Shown here in pieces: positions 1 through 6,248 of a stretch of DNA of 6,284 bases (within the stretch, counting starts at the first letter, position 1; the number at the start of each line of letters is the position of its first letter). Source of the stretch: an uncultured Anaerococcus sp. (GTDB taxonomy: Bacteria > Bacillota > Clostridia > Tissierellales > Peptoniphilaceae); contig CABQOK010000088.1 of the NCBI GenBank assembly GCA_902465755.1, positions 1 through 6,284 of the forward strand. Reading direction: 5' to 3'. A program made the translations under genes and the position numbers. The notes below the pieces were generated by a model, which was given only the letters and a program-made list of their open reading frames with translations, searched no databases and was not told the DNA's origin.

Positions 1-32
1 CTTATAGTATAGTATTCCAAAGAGTAAAGATA

Positions 33-40
33 AAAGGAGA
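33..40 (+). promoter_or_regulatory. Ribosome binding site of the GH13 gene
   Basis: AAAGGAGA lies 4 nt before the ATG at 45, which fixes the start of the glucosidase gene. The 44 nt before the ATG also hold an AT-rich TATAGTATAGTAT run. It could include a -10 element, but no -35 can be judged because the window begins here. Confidence 0.85.
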
Positions 41-44
41 TTTT

Positions 45-1709
45 ATGCAAAAAAAGTGGTGGCAGAAGGAAATTGTTTATCAGATTTATCCTAGGTCTTT
101 CAATGACTCGAACAATGATGGGATAGGCGATATTAGGGGAATTGTTGAAAAACTTGATTACTTAAAGGACTTGGGCATTACTATGATTTGGCTTTGCCCA
201 ATTTATAAGTCCCCAATGGCCGACAATGGTTATGACATTTCTGATTATTTCGATATCAATGAAGAGTTTGGCACTATGGAAGACTTTGATCTTTTGGTAG
301 AAGAAGCGAAAAAAAGAGATATCAAGATCATGATGGACCTTGTCCTAAACCACACTTCCAACGAACATGAGTGGTTTAAGGAGGCGATATCAGATAAGGA
401 TAGTCCTTACAGGAATTATTATATCATCAAAGAAGGGAAAGAGCCTCCAAACAACTGGAGATCAATCTTTGGTGGATCTACTTGGACTAAGATAGATGGT
501 GAAGATGCCTATTACTTCCATTCCTTTGCTAAAGAGCAGCCAGATCTCAATTGGGAAAATCCTAAGCTTAGAGAAGAAGTGATTAATATTGTTAATTTCT
601 GGATTGATAAGGGAATTACAGCCTTTAGGATGGATGCAATCAATCACATCAAGAAAGACCCATCCTACAAAAGTGGAGATCCAGACGGGGCTGATGGCAG
701 AGTTTCTGTCGTTAAATTCGGTAGAAATCAAGAGGGAGTTGAAGATCTCATAAGGATCCTTTCAGATAACACCTTTAGAATTCACGACTCCATGACTGTT
801 GGCGAGACTGCTGGTCTTTCTTATGACAAGTATGTAAACTACATCGGTGATGATGGGGTATTTTCTATGGTATTTGACTTTATCCCAGCCAACTTCGACG
901 TGGTTGAAGAAACCTGGTACAAGAGACTTGACTGGAAGGTAAGTGACTTTAGAAAGTCAATTTTCGATAGTCAAGAGTCAATCCAAAAATATGGCTGGTC
1001 AGCAAATTTCATTGAAAATCACGACCAACCAAGGGCTACTACTAAGATTTTAAGGGAAAAGGACGAGGATATCGATGCTATAAAGATGCTTGGAGGAATT
1101 TACTTCTTCTTTAGGGGAACTCCTTATATCTACCAAGGTCAAGAGCTCGGTATGAAAAACTTCGTAAGAGAGTCTAAGGACGACTTTCAAGATATTCAAT
1201 CTATAGACTCCTATAATAGAACGCTAGAGGAAGGCTTTAGCGAGAAGGAAGCACTCTACTTCACCAACCTAAGAAGTAGGGACAACCCAAGAGTTCCTTT
1301 CGCCTGGACTGGGGAAAAGTACGGAGGCTTCTCAGAAACTAAACCTTGGCTTGCCATGGCCTACGAAAATCCTAAAGTAAATGCGGAGGATGAGGAAAAG
1401 GATAAGGATTCTGTCCTAAACTTCTACAAAAAAATGATAGACTTTAGGCAAAATAGTGAGTATTCTGATATCCTAATCTATGGAGACTTCAAGCCTTTGG
1501 AAGGTTTTGATGAGGAGATAATAGCCTACGAAAGAATCCTAGATGGTAAAAAGCTAGAAATTATCGCCAACTTCTCAGATGAAGAAAGGAAAATAGAAGC
1601 AAGGGGTAAGGATATAATCTTTTCAAATGCAAAGGCAGAATTAGAAGAAGATAAGCTAAGTTTAAGTCCCTATGGCTTTGTAATCTTAAAGAATAAAAAT
1701 AATAAATAA
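45..1709 (+). CDS. GH13 alpha-glucosidase / oligo-1,6-glucosidase
   Basis: This is a cytoplasmic glycoside hydrolase of family 13 (554 aa, no signal peptide) that releases glucose from the non-reducing ends of short alpha-glucosides such as isomaltose, maltose or panose. Seen in the sequence: a DxNxDxxxD metal-binding loop (D21, N23, D25, D29), the DNGYD motif (60-64), region I DLVLNH (98-103), QPDLNW (165-170), region II FRMDAI with nucleophile D197, region III VGET with acid/base E254, and region IV ENHDQPR with D327. GTPYIYQGQELGM (358-370) closes the barrel and a beta-rich C-terminal domain follows. Length and spacing match the 550-560 aa oligo-1,6-glucosidase/MalL/TreC/DexB group. The residue after the nucleophile is Ala198 rather than the Val usual in isomaltases, so the linkage preference is uncertain. 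Trehalose-6-phosphate hydrolase or dextran glucosidase are alternatives. The downstream terminator separates it from the uronate operon; its upstream partners are outside the window. Confidence 0.93.
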   Translation: MQKKWWQKEIVYQIYPRSFNDSNNDGIGDIRGIVEKLDYLKDLGITMIWLCPIYKSPMADNGYDISDYFDINEEFGTMEDFDLLVEEAKKRDIKIMMDLVLNHTSNEHEWFKEAISDKDSPYRNYYIIKEGKEPPNNWRSIFGGSTWTKIDGEDAYYFHSFAKEQPDLNWENPKLREEVINIVNFWIDKGITAFRMDAINHIKKDPSYKSGDPDGADGRVSVVKFGRNQEGVEDLIRILSDNTFRIHDSMTVGETAGLSYDKYVNYIGDDGVFSMVFDFIPANFDVVEETWYKRLDWKVSDFRKSIFDSQESIQKYGWSANFIENHDQPRATTKILREKDEDIDAIKMLGGIYFFFRGTPYIYQGQELGMKNFVRESKDDFQDIQSIDSYNRTLEEGFSEKEALYFTNLRSRDNPRVPFAWTGEKYGGFSETKPWLAMAYENPKVNAEDEEKDKDSVLNFYKKMIDFRQNSEYSDILIYGDFKPLEGFDEEIIAYERILDGKKLEIIANFSDEERKIEARGKDIIFSNAKAELEEDKLSLSPYGFVILKNKNNK

Positions 1710-1716
1710 CAAGAAG

Positions 1717-1763
1717 AAAACGCAAAATCCACTGTCTTACAAGCCTTGGTTTTGCGTTTTGCT
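1717..1763 (+). terminator. Intrinsic terminator after the GH13 gene
   Basis: An 11-bp perfect stem (AAAACGCAAAA at 1717-1727 with TTTTGCGTTTT at 1750-1760) is extended by CC/GG (1729-1730 with 1748-1749) across a single bulged T. The loop is 17 nt. The 3' arm itself ends in TTTT and continues GCTTT, giving the U-rich tail. The A-run on the 5' side would let it also work on the minus strand. It lies 8 nt after the GH13 stop codon and insulates the next promoter from read-through. Confidence 0.8.
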
Positions 1764-1791
1764 TTAATTCTAGAAATCTTCAAAAAAACAT

Positions 1792-1820
1792 TTGACATTC
1801 CTTTGACTAAGTGTTATATT
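1792..1820 (+). promoter_or_regulatory. Sigma-A promoter of the uronate operon
   Basis: A perfect -35 TTGACA (1792-1797) is followed, after exactly 17 nt, by -10 TATATT (1815-1820). A TG at 1812-1813 makes this an extended -10. Transcription is expected to start near 1827, giving a leader of about 190 nt before the uxuB start. Such a strong promoter implies control by repression, which fits the two palindromes just downstream. Confidence 0.85.
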
Positions 1821-1834
1821 AATATCAGAAGAGG

Positions 1835-1850
1835 TTGTAAGCGATTACAA
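1835..1850 (+). promoter_or_regulatory. LacI-family / cre-type operator 1
   Basis: TTGTAAGCGATTACAA is a palindrome with perfect 6-bp arms (TTGTAA/TTACAA) around GCGA. It has the central CG and the TG...CA ends typical of LacI/GalR-family operators. It matches the Bacillus CcpA cre consensus TGWAARCGYTWNCA at all but one specified position (A in place of Y). It begins about 8 nt after the expected transcription start, a position suited to blocking initiation or elongation. The binder could be a uronate-specific LacI-type repressor (B. subtilis KdgR and ExuR belong to this family) or CcpA; sequence alone does not decide. Confidence 0.75.
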
Positions 1851-1893
1851 TAAGAGAATATTTTTGAAATCTCTCAAAAATTTTTAGCACAAA

Positions 1894-1909
1894 TTGCAAC
1901 CGCTTACAA
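1894..1909 (+). promoter_or_regulatory. LacI-family / cre-type operator 2
   Basis: TTGCAACCGCTTACAA shares the TTG.AA.CG.TTACAA pattern with operator 1 and is followed by the same TAA. It lies 59 bp further downstream, inside the leader. Its left arm departs from perfect symmetry by one base (TTGCAA against TTACAA), so it is probably the weaker site. Two such sites suggest cooperative binding, looping or a transcription roadblock. It has more mismatches to the cre consensus than operator 1, which slightly favours a dedicated regulator over CcpA. Confidence 0.65.
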
Positions 1910-1923
1910 TAAATTTTGATTAA

Positions 1924-1998
1924 CTAGATATTTTAGGAGATCAGGAAATTTTACAAGATACGAAACGATTAGGGTATAAGAGGAATAGGAAGCTTTAG
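1924..1998 (+). pseudogene. Possible relic of a LacI-family regulator headpiece
   Basis: Between an in-frame stop at 1921 and TAG at 1996-1998 there is no ATG, GTG or TTG, but the frame from 1945 reads EILQDTKRLGYKRNRKL. This has the spacing of the last helix and hinge of LacI/GalR-family DNA-binding headpieces, whose common form is VL-x5-LGY-x-x-N: here IL, five residues, LGY, K, R, N. No helix-turn-helix is recognisable upstream, where the operators lie, and no effector-binding domain follows, since uxuB starts 20 nt after the stop. If real, it is a fragment left by deletion of a regulator gene that was once first in this operon. The match is short, and chance cannot be excluded. Confidence 0.35.
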
Positions 1999-2008
1999 CA
2001 ATTAAAAT

Positions 2009-2015
2009 GGAGGAG
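2009..2015 (+). promoter_or_regulatory. Ribosome binding site deciding the uxuB start
   Basis: GGAGGAG lies 3 nt before the ATG at 2019 (5 nt if counted from the GGAGG core). It overlaps the earlier in-frame ATG at 2007, whose own upstream sequence (TTTAGCAATTAAA) has no Shine-Dalgarno motif. The true start is therefore 2019, and the four residues MEEF encoded from 2007 are really the ribosome binding site. Confidence 0.85.
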
Positions 2016-2018
2016 TTT

Positions 2019-3599
2019 ATGGAACTAAAACTAGAGAACCTAGATCAAATTCTAGAAAAAGTGGACAAGGGTCCAAAATATGACGTAAAAAAGCTTAGAG
2101 AAGAATCAATCAAGGATCCAAAATGGCTCGCTTTTGGTTCAGGTAATATCTTTAGAGGATTTATCGCAAGAGTAAACCAAGACGCAATAAATGCAGGCAA
2201 GGAAGATCGTGGAATTTCTGTTGTAGAAACCTTTGATGAAGAAATCATCGAAAAGATTTACAAGCCATACGACAACCTAGCCCTATCAGTTACCCTTCAC
2301 AAGGATGGTAATTTCGATACAAACTTAATAGCCAACCTAGTTGAAGCTCTAACTCTTAAGGATATGACAAGAATTAAAGAAATTGCCACAAATCCTAACC
2401 TTGAACTAATGAGCTTCACGATTACAGAAAAAGGCTACAACCTCTACGGTTCAGATGGAAATCTCATGGGAGTAGTTAGAGAAGATCTTGAGAATGGTCC
2501 AGAAGCTAGTAAGCACCTTATGAGCATTGTAACAGCTTTACTAAACCTAAGATATAAGGAAAATGGCAAGGCCCTAACCCTATTGTCAATGGATAATGCA
2601 AGCCACAATGGAGATTTAGTCAAAAACTCTGTTATGCTTATAGCTAAGACTTGGCTAGAAAAAGGCTTTGTAGAAGAAGGATTTATCAAATATCTTGAAG
2701 AAAAAATTGCCTTCCCACTTTCTATGATCGATAAGATCACACCAAGACCTGCAGAAGATGTTCAAAAACACCTAGAGGATCTTGGATTTAGTGGAATGGA
2801 AACTGTGGTAACAGACAAGGGCTCCTATATAGCAGGTTTTGTGAACTCAGAAGAAGCTGAGTATCTCGTTATCGAAGATAGTTTCACAAACGGCAGGCCA
2901 GCTTTCGAAGAAGGCGGAGGATACATGGCAGATAGGGACACTGTAAACAAGGTTGAAACAATGAAGGTTACAACTTGCCTAAATCCACTTCACACAGTGC
3001 TTGCAACTTATGGTTGTGTATTAGGTCATACAAAGATATCAGAAGAGATGGAAGATACTGAACTTGTTAAGCTAATTAAGAAAATCGGCTATGACGAAGG
3101 CCTTAAGGTTGTAGTGAATCCAGGAATCATCGATCCAAAAGACTTCATCGACGAAGTAATCAATGTAAGATTCCCAAACAAGTTCATGCCAGATACACCA
3201 CAAAGGATAGCAACAGACACATCACAAAAGATTCCTGTAAGATTTGGACAGACTATAAAAGGTTATATGGAAGATGACAATCTCGATGTAGCTGACCTTA
3301 AGTTTATCCCACTTGCCCTAGCTGGTTGGTTGAGATATCTTCTAGGAGTAAATGATGAAGGAGAAGCTTTCGAGCTTTCAAACGATCCTATGATGGACTA
3401 TCTAAAAGAAAGTCTAGAAGGAATCAAATTAGGAGATTTCAAGGAAACTGAAGGACTAAAAGATTTACTAAGAAATGAAAAAATCTTCGGAGTAAATCTT
3501 GAAGAAGTTGGACTTTCAGAAATGGTTACAAAATATTTTGAAGAATTGTCACATGGCCCTGGAAGTGTAAGAGCTACACTTAAGAAGTACCTAGCATAA
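2019..3599 (+). CDS. uxuB: Fructuronate reductase, mannitol dehydrogenase family
   Basis: This cytoplasmic NAD(H)-dependent long-chain dehydrogenase (526 aa) reduces D-fructuronate to D-mannonate. Numbered from the 2019 start, the sequence shows a Rossmann-type GSGNIFRG (40-47), ITEKGY (135-140), LSMDNASHNG (189-198, the family's DN..HNG stretch), FPLSMIDKITPRP (232-244), a catalytic segment with K316, N322 and H325, and RIATDTSQKIPVR (396-408). These are hallmarks of the polyol-specific long-chain dehydrogenase/mannitol dehydrogenase fold. The substrate is assigned from context, because the next two genes are uxuA and uxaC. Tagaturonate reductase (UxaB) or a mannitol dehydrogenase are alternatives. 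At 526 aa it is longer than E. coli UxuB (about 486 aa). The active-site spacing reads K-x5-N-x2-H, one residue longer than in the classical members. It is first in the operon, and uxuA begins 16 nt after its stop. Confidence 0.88.
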   Translation: MELKLENLDQILEKVDKGPKYDVKKLREESIKDPKWLAFGSGNIFRGFIARVNQDAINAGKEDRGISVVETFDEEIIEKIYKPYDNLALSVTLHKDGNFDTNLIANLVEALTLKDMTRIKEIATNPNLELMSFTITEKGYNLYGSDGNLMGVVREDLENGPEASKHLMSIVTALLNLRYKENGKALTLLSMDNASHNGDLVKNSVMLIAKTWLEKGFVEEGFIKYLEEKIAFPLSMIDKITPRPAEDVQKHLEDLGFSGMETVVTDKGSYIAGFVNSEEAEYLVIEDSFTNGRPAFEEGGGYMADRDTVNKVETMKVTTCLNPLHTVLATYGCVLGHTKISEEMEDTELVKLIKKIGYDEGLKVVVNPGIIDPKDFIDEVINVRFPNKFMPDTPQRIATDTSQKIPVRFGQTIKGYMEDDNLDVADLKFIPLALAGWLRYLLGVNDEGEAFELSNDPMMDYLKESLEGIKLGDFKETEGLKDLLRNEKIFGVNLEEVGLSEMVTKYFEELSHGPGSVRATLKKYLA

Positions 3600-3601
3600 T
3601 T

Positions 3602-3608
3602 AAGGAGA
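3602..3608 (+). promoter_or_regulatory. Ribosome binding site of uxuA
   Basis: AAGGAGA begins 2 nt after the uxuB stop and ends 7 nt before the ATG at 3616. The tight spacing supports cotranscription with uxuB and fixes the uxuA start. Confidence 0.85.
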
Positions 3609-3615
3609 TACGCTT

Positions 3616-4686
3616 ATGAAAATGACATTTAGACACTACGGAAATGATGATCCAATCTCACTAGAATATATCGCACAAATTCCTGGAGTTACAGGAGTTA
3701 TGGTTATGATGAACGAGTGGGAAGCAGGAGAAGTTTGGGATAAGGATGTTTTCCAAGAATATGTTGATAAGTGCCACGCAGTAGGTCTTGATTGTGAAAT
3801 CATCGAGTCAATCAACGTTCACGAAGATATCAAGATGGGTCTTCCAACAAGAGATAAATACATCGAAAACTACAAAGAGTCTCTAAGAAACGTTGCAGCC
3901 TGCGGTGTAAAGACAGTAATTTATAACTTCATGCCAGTATTTGACTGGGTTAAGACAGAACTCTATAAAGAGCTTCCAGACGGATCTAATACCCTTGCCT
4001 TTGACCAAGCCAAGGTAGAAGGCCTTTCTCCAAGAGACATGGTAAATGAAATCCTCGACGGAGCAGGAAACTTCGAATTACCAGGTTGGGAGCCAGAAAG
4101 ACTATCTCAACTAGAAGATGTTCTTGAAAAATACAAGGATATCGATGAAGATAAATTAAGAGAAAACTACAAATACTTCCTTGAAGCAATAATCCCAACA
4201 TGTGAAGAAGTAGGAATCAAAATGGCAGTTCACCCAGACGATCCAGCTTGGCCAATCTTCGACATACCTAGAATAACATCAACTCCAGAAGATTTAGAAA
4301 AAATCGTAAACCTAGTAGACTCTCCATCAAACACCCTATGTATCTGTACAGGATCGTTGGGATCTAGAGCCCAAAATGACGTGCCTGCTATAATTGAAGA
4401 CTTCGCTAAAAGAGGCAAAATTGGAGCAATCCACGCTAGAAATATCAAATTTACAGGAGAAAAACAATTCTATGAATCAGCTCACCTTTCTAGCTATGGG
4501 TCACTTGACATGTACGCTATAATGAAAGCCCTTTACGATGCTGATTTCGACGGCTACCTAAGACCAGACCACGGAAGAATGATCTGGGGCGAAGAAGGAA
4601 GAGCAGGCTATGGACTCTATGACAGAGCCCTAGGAGTAGCTTACCTAAACGGTCTATGGGAAGCGATAGATAAAAATAACAAATAA
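3616..4686 (+). CDS. uxuA: Mannonate dehydratase
   Basis: This metal-dependent enzyme (356 aa, cytoplasmic, EC 4.2.1.8) removes water from D-mannonate to give 2-keto-3-deoxy-D-gluconate. It is a TIM-barrel protein of the xylose-isomerase-like superfamily. Visible landmarks are an RHYG start (6-9), FMPVFDWVKTEL (105-116), HPDDPAWP (206-213), CICTGSLG (242-249), AIHARN (271-276) and YLRPDHG (314-320). The Mn2+ ligands expected from the family (His, Cys, His, Asp) correspond to H206, C244, H273 and D318, all present. The length is typical of the roughly 350-aa Firmicute form; the E. coli form is near 394 aa. There is no truncation or frameshift. The 140-nt gap to uxaC is much longer than the other intergenic distances in the operon and contains a hairpin. 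Confidence 0.96.
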   Translation: MKMTFRHYGNDDPISLEYIAQIPGVTGVMVMMNEWEAGEVWDKDVFQEYVDKCHAVGLDCEIIESINVHEDIKMGLPTRDKYIENYKESLRNVAACGVKTVIYNFMPVFDWVKTELYKELPDGSNTLAFDQAKVEGLSPRDMVNEILDGAGNFELPGWEPERLSQLEDVLEKYKDIDEDKLRENYKYFLEAIIPTCEEVGIKMAVHPDDPAWPIFDIPRITSTPEDLEKIVNLVDSPSNTLCICTGSLGSRAQNDVPAIIEDFAKRGKIGAIHARNIKFTGEKQFYESAHLSSYGSLDMYAIMKALYDADFDGYLRPDHGRMIWGEEGRAGYGLYDRALGVAYLNGLWEAIDKNNK

Positions 4687-4717
4687 AATCAAGTTTTTAG
4701 ACAACTACGAACATAAA

Positions 4718-4767
4718 CCTTTGGTAGGTGAGGCGTCTCTTATGAGAAGCTCTCACTTTATCCAAGG
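4718..4767 (+). ncRNA. Long imperfect hairpin in the uxuA-uxaC spacer
   Basis: The RNA can fold into one near-continuous stem. CCTTTGG (4718-4724) pairs with CCAAGG (4762-4767) with one bulged T; AGGTGAG (4726-4732) pairs with CTCACTT (4752-4758) including one G-U pair; GC (4733-4734) pairs with GC (4749-4750); and TCTC (4736-4739) pairs with GAGA (4744-4747) around a TTAT loop. About 19 pairs form in 50 nt. It is not followed by a clean U-run (the next bases are AAATTCTTTTACC), so it is a poor classical terminator. It could be a partial attenuator, an mRNA processing or stability element that sets uxaC levels, or a degenerate structured RNA. The stretch TAGGTGAGGC resembles the 5' end of M-box riboswitches, but the rest of that family is absent. 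The fold is seen by eye; the function is unknown. Confidence 0.5.
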
Positions 4768-4780
4768 AAATTCTTTTACC

Positions 4781-4786
4781 TATAAT
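4781..4786 (+). promoter_or_regulatory. Possible -10 of a secondary uxaC promoter
   Basis: A perfect TATAAT lies 40 nt before the uxaC ATG. At 17-nt spacing the -35 position reads TTATCC (4758-4763), a poor match, and there is no TG extension. It could be a weak internal promoter downstream of the hairpin, or coincidence in AT-rich sequence. Confidence 0.25.
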
Positions 4787-4813
4787 AGACAAAAAATTAA
4801 CTAATATAATAAA

Positions 4814-4820
4814 GAAAGGG
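4814..4820 (+). promoter_or_regulatory. Ribosome binding site of uxaC
   Basis: GAAAGGG lies 6 nt before the ATG at 4827. This supports 4827 over the in-frame ATG at 4836, for which the motif would be 15 nt away. It is weaker than the sites of uxuB and uxuA. Confidence 0.65.
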
Positions 4821-4826
4821 AAACTA

Positions 4827-6233
4827 ATGAAATTCATGACAGAAGACTTTATGCTTCATAATGACTTTGGGAAGAAACTCTATCACGATTATGCGGCTAA
4901 GATGCCAATATTTGACTTCCACTGTCACCTTGAAGCTAAGGAAATTTATGAAAACAAAAATATTCCTTCAATAACTGAAGCTTGGCTCGGTGGAGACCAC
5001 TACAAGTGGAGAGTTATGAGAGCTTGTGGGGTTGAGGAAAAATACATCACAGGGAATGGAGAAGATTTCGAAAAGTTTGAAAAGTATGCGGAAATCATGC
5101 CATATCTTATAGGAAATCCAATATATCACTGGACTCACCTAGAACTTAAGAACTTCTTTGGCATAGAAGAGTGTCTTAACAAGGAAAATGCCAGAGAAAT
5201 TTATGATAAGTGTAATGAACTTCTAGCGAAAGATGAGTTTAGACCAAGAGGCCTAATCGAGATGAGTAATGTCGCTGCAGTTTGTACAACCAATGATCCT
5301 ATAGATGATCTTAAATACCACGAGCTTTTGGCCGAGGATGACTTCAAAGTCAAGGTCCTTCCAGCCTTTAGACCAGATAATGCCCTATACATCGAAAAAG
5401 ATAGCTTCAAGGACTATTTGGCAGATCTTTCTAAGGCAAGTGGAGTAGAGATTACAAACTTTACAGATATCAAAAAGGCCCTAAAGGCAAGAATGGACTT
5501 CTTTAACGAGCACGGAGCTAAGGCCAGTGATCAAGCCTTCAAATACATTCCACATAGAAGATGTGATGAAGAAAGCCTAAATAAAATAGTTCAAAAGAAA
5601 CTAAATGGAGAAGACATTAGCTTAGAAGAGGAAGAAGCCTACAAAACAGAGCTTGTAATCTTCCTTGCCAAAGAATACAAGAAGCTTGATTGGGCTATGG
5701 AAATTCACGTTGGAGTAATCAGAAACAATTCCAAATTAATGTTTGAAAAGCTTGGAGCTGACGTTGGAGGAGATAGCCAAAACGACCTAAACTTCGCAGA
5801 AAATCTTGCAGACCTCCTTTCTGACTTTGAAGAAAACGAAGGCCTTCCAAGAACTGTAATCTTCCCACTAAATCCAAAAGACCAATTCCCAATTGCTACA
5901 GTTGGAGGATCCTTTAACAGGGCAAATCCTGATGGTATGCAAAACATCCAGCTTGGAACAGCTTGGTGGCATCTCGACCATAAGGATGGAATGATTGAGC
6001 AAATGAAAGTATTCTCAAGTGTTGGAGTCCTCTCCAAATTCATAGGAATGCTAACAGACTCAAGAAGCTTCCTATCCTACCCAAGACACGAATATTTCAG
6101 GAGAATCCTCTGTAACTTCATAGGAGAATTAGTAGAAAACGGAGAATATCCAGCCGATGAAGAATTCTTAGGAAAAGCTGTAGAAGATATTTGCTACAAC
6201 AACGCAAGAAAATACATCAAAATAGATTTATAA
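4827..6233 (+). CDS. uxaC: Glucuronate (uronate) isomerase
   Basis: This cytoplasmic enzyme (468 aa, EC 5.3.1.12) isomerises D-glucuronate to D-fructuronate, the entry step of the pathway encoded here; family members usually also convert D-galacturonate to D-tagaturonate. It is a divergent amidohydrolase-superfamily TIM barrel. Visible motifs are FDFHCHLEA (29-37) with the H32-x-H34 metal pair, EMSNVAAVCTTNDP (145-158), MEIHVGVIRNNS (291-302) with H294, TAWWHLDHKDGM (378-389), and GMLTDSRSFLSYPRHEYFRRILCN (407-430), where D411 is the likely conserved catalytic Asp. The length matches the usual 465-470 aa and the frame is intact. Because no altronate genes (uxaA, uxaB) are present and uxuA and the reductase are, glucuronate is the most likely substrate. 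The next gene begins 15 nt after its stop. Confidence 0.96.
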   Translation: MKFMTEDFMLHNDFGKKLYHDYAAKMPIFDFHCHLEAKEIYENKNIPSITEAWLGGDHYKWRVMRACGVEEKYITGNGEDFEKFEKYAEIMPYLIGNPIYHWTHLELKNFFGIEECLNKENAREIYDKCNELLAKDEFRPRGLIEMSNVAAVCTTNDPIDDLKYHELLAEDDFKVKVLPAFRPDNALYIEKDSFKDYLADLSKASGVEITNFTDIKKALKARMDFFNEHGAKASDQAFKYIPHRRCDEESLNKIVQKKLNGEDISLEEEEAYKTELVIFLAKEYKKLDWAMEIHVGVIRNNSKLMFEKLGADVGGDSQNDLNFAENLADLLSDFEENEGLPRTVIFPLNPKDQFPIATVGGSFNRANPDGMQNIQLGTAWWHLDHKDGMIEQMKVFSSVGVLSKFIGMLTDSRSFLSYPRHEYFRRILCNFIGELVENGEYPADEEFLGKAVEDICYNNARKYIKIDL

Positions 6234-6248
6234 AAGAAAGAAGGAAAA

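Noticed and set aside
1..44. Promoter before the GH13 gene from the TATAGTAT run
   Set aside because: No -35 can be examined because the window begins here, and AT-rich sequence gives such runs by chance.
1794..1826. Second possible -35 (TTGACT at 1803-1808)
   Set aside because: At 17-nt spacing it meets no -10-like sequence, whereas TTGACA at 1792 pairs perfectly with the extended -10 TATATT at 1815.
2007..2018. Upstream in-frame ATG giving a 530-aa UxuB
   Set aside because: The ATG at 2007 lies within the GGAGGAG ribosome binding site for the ATG at 2019 and has no such site of its own.
4687..4826. Full M-box riboswitch controlling uxaC
   Set aside because: Only about 10 nt and one small hairpin resemble it, the conserved core is missing, and a uronate isomerase is not an expected Mg2+-riboswitch target.
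5705..6043. Minus-strand open frame of 112 codons inside uxaC, and similar minus-strand frames inside the other genes
   Set aside because: They lie fully inside strongly recognisable genes, lack ribosome binding sites or family motifs, and look like antisense shadows of the real coding frame.
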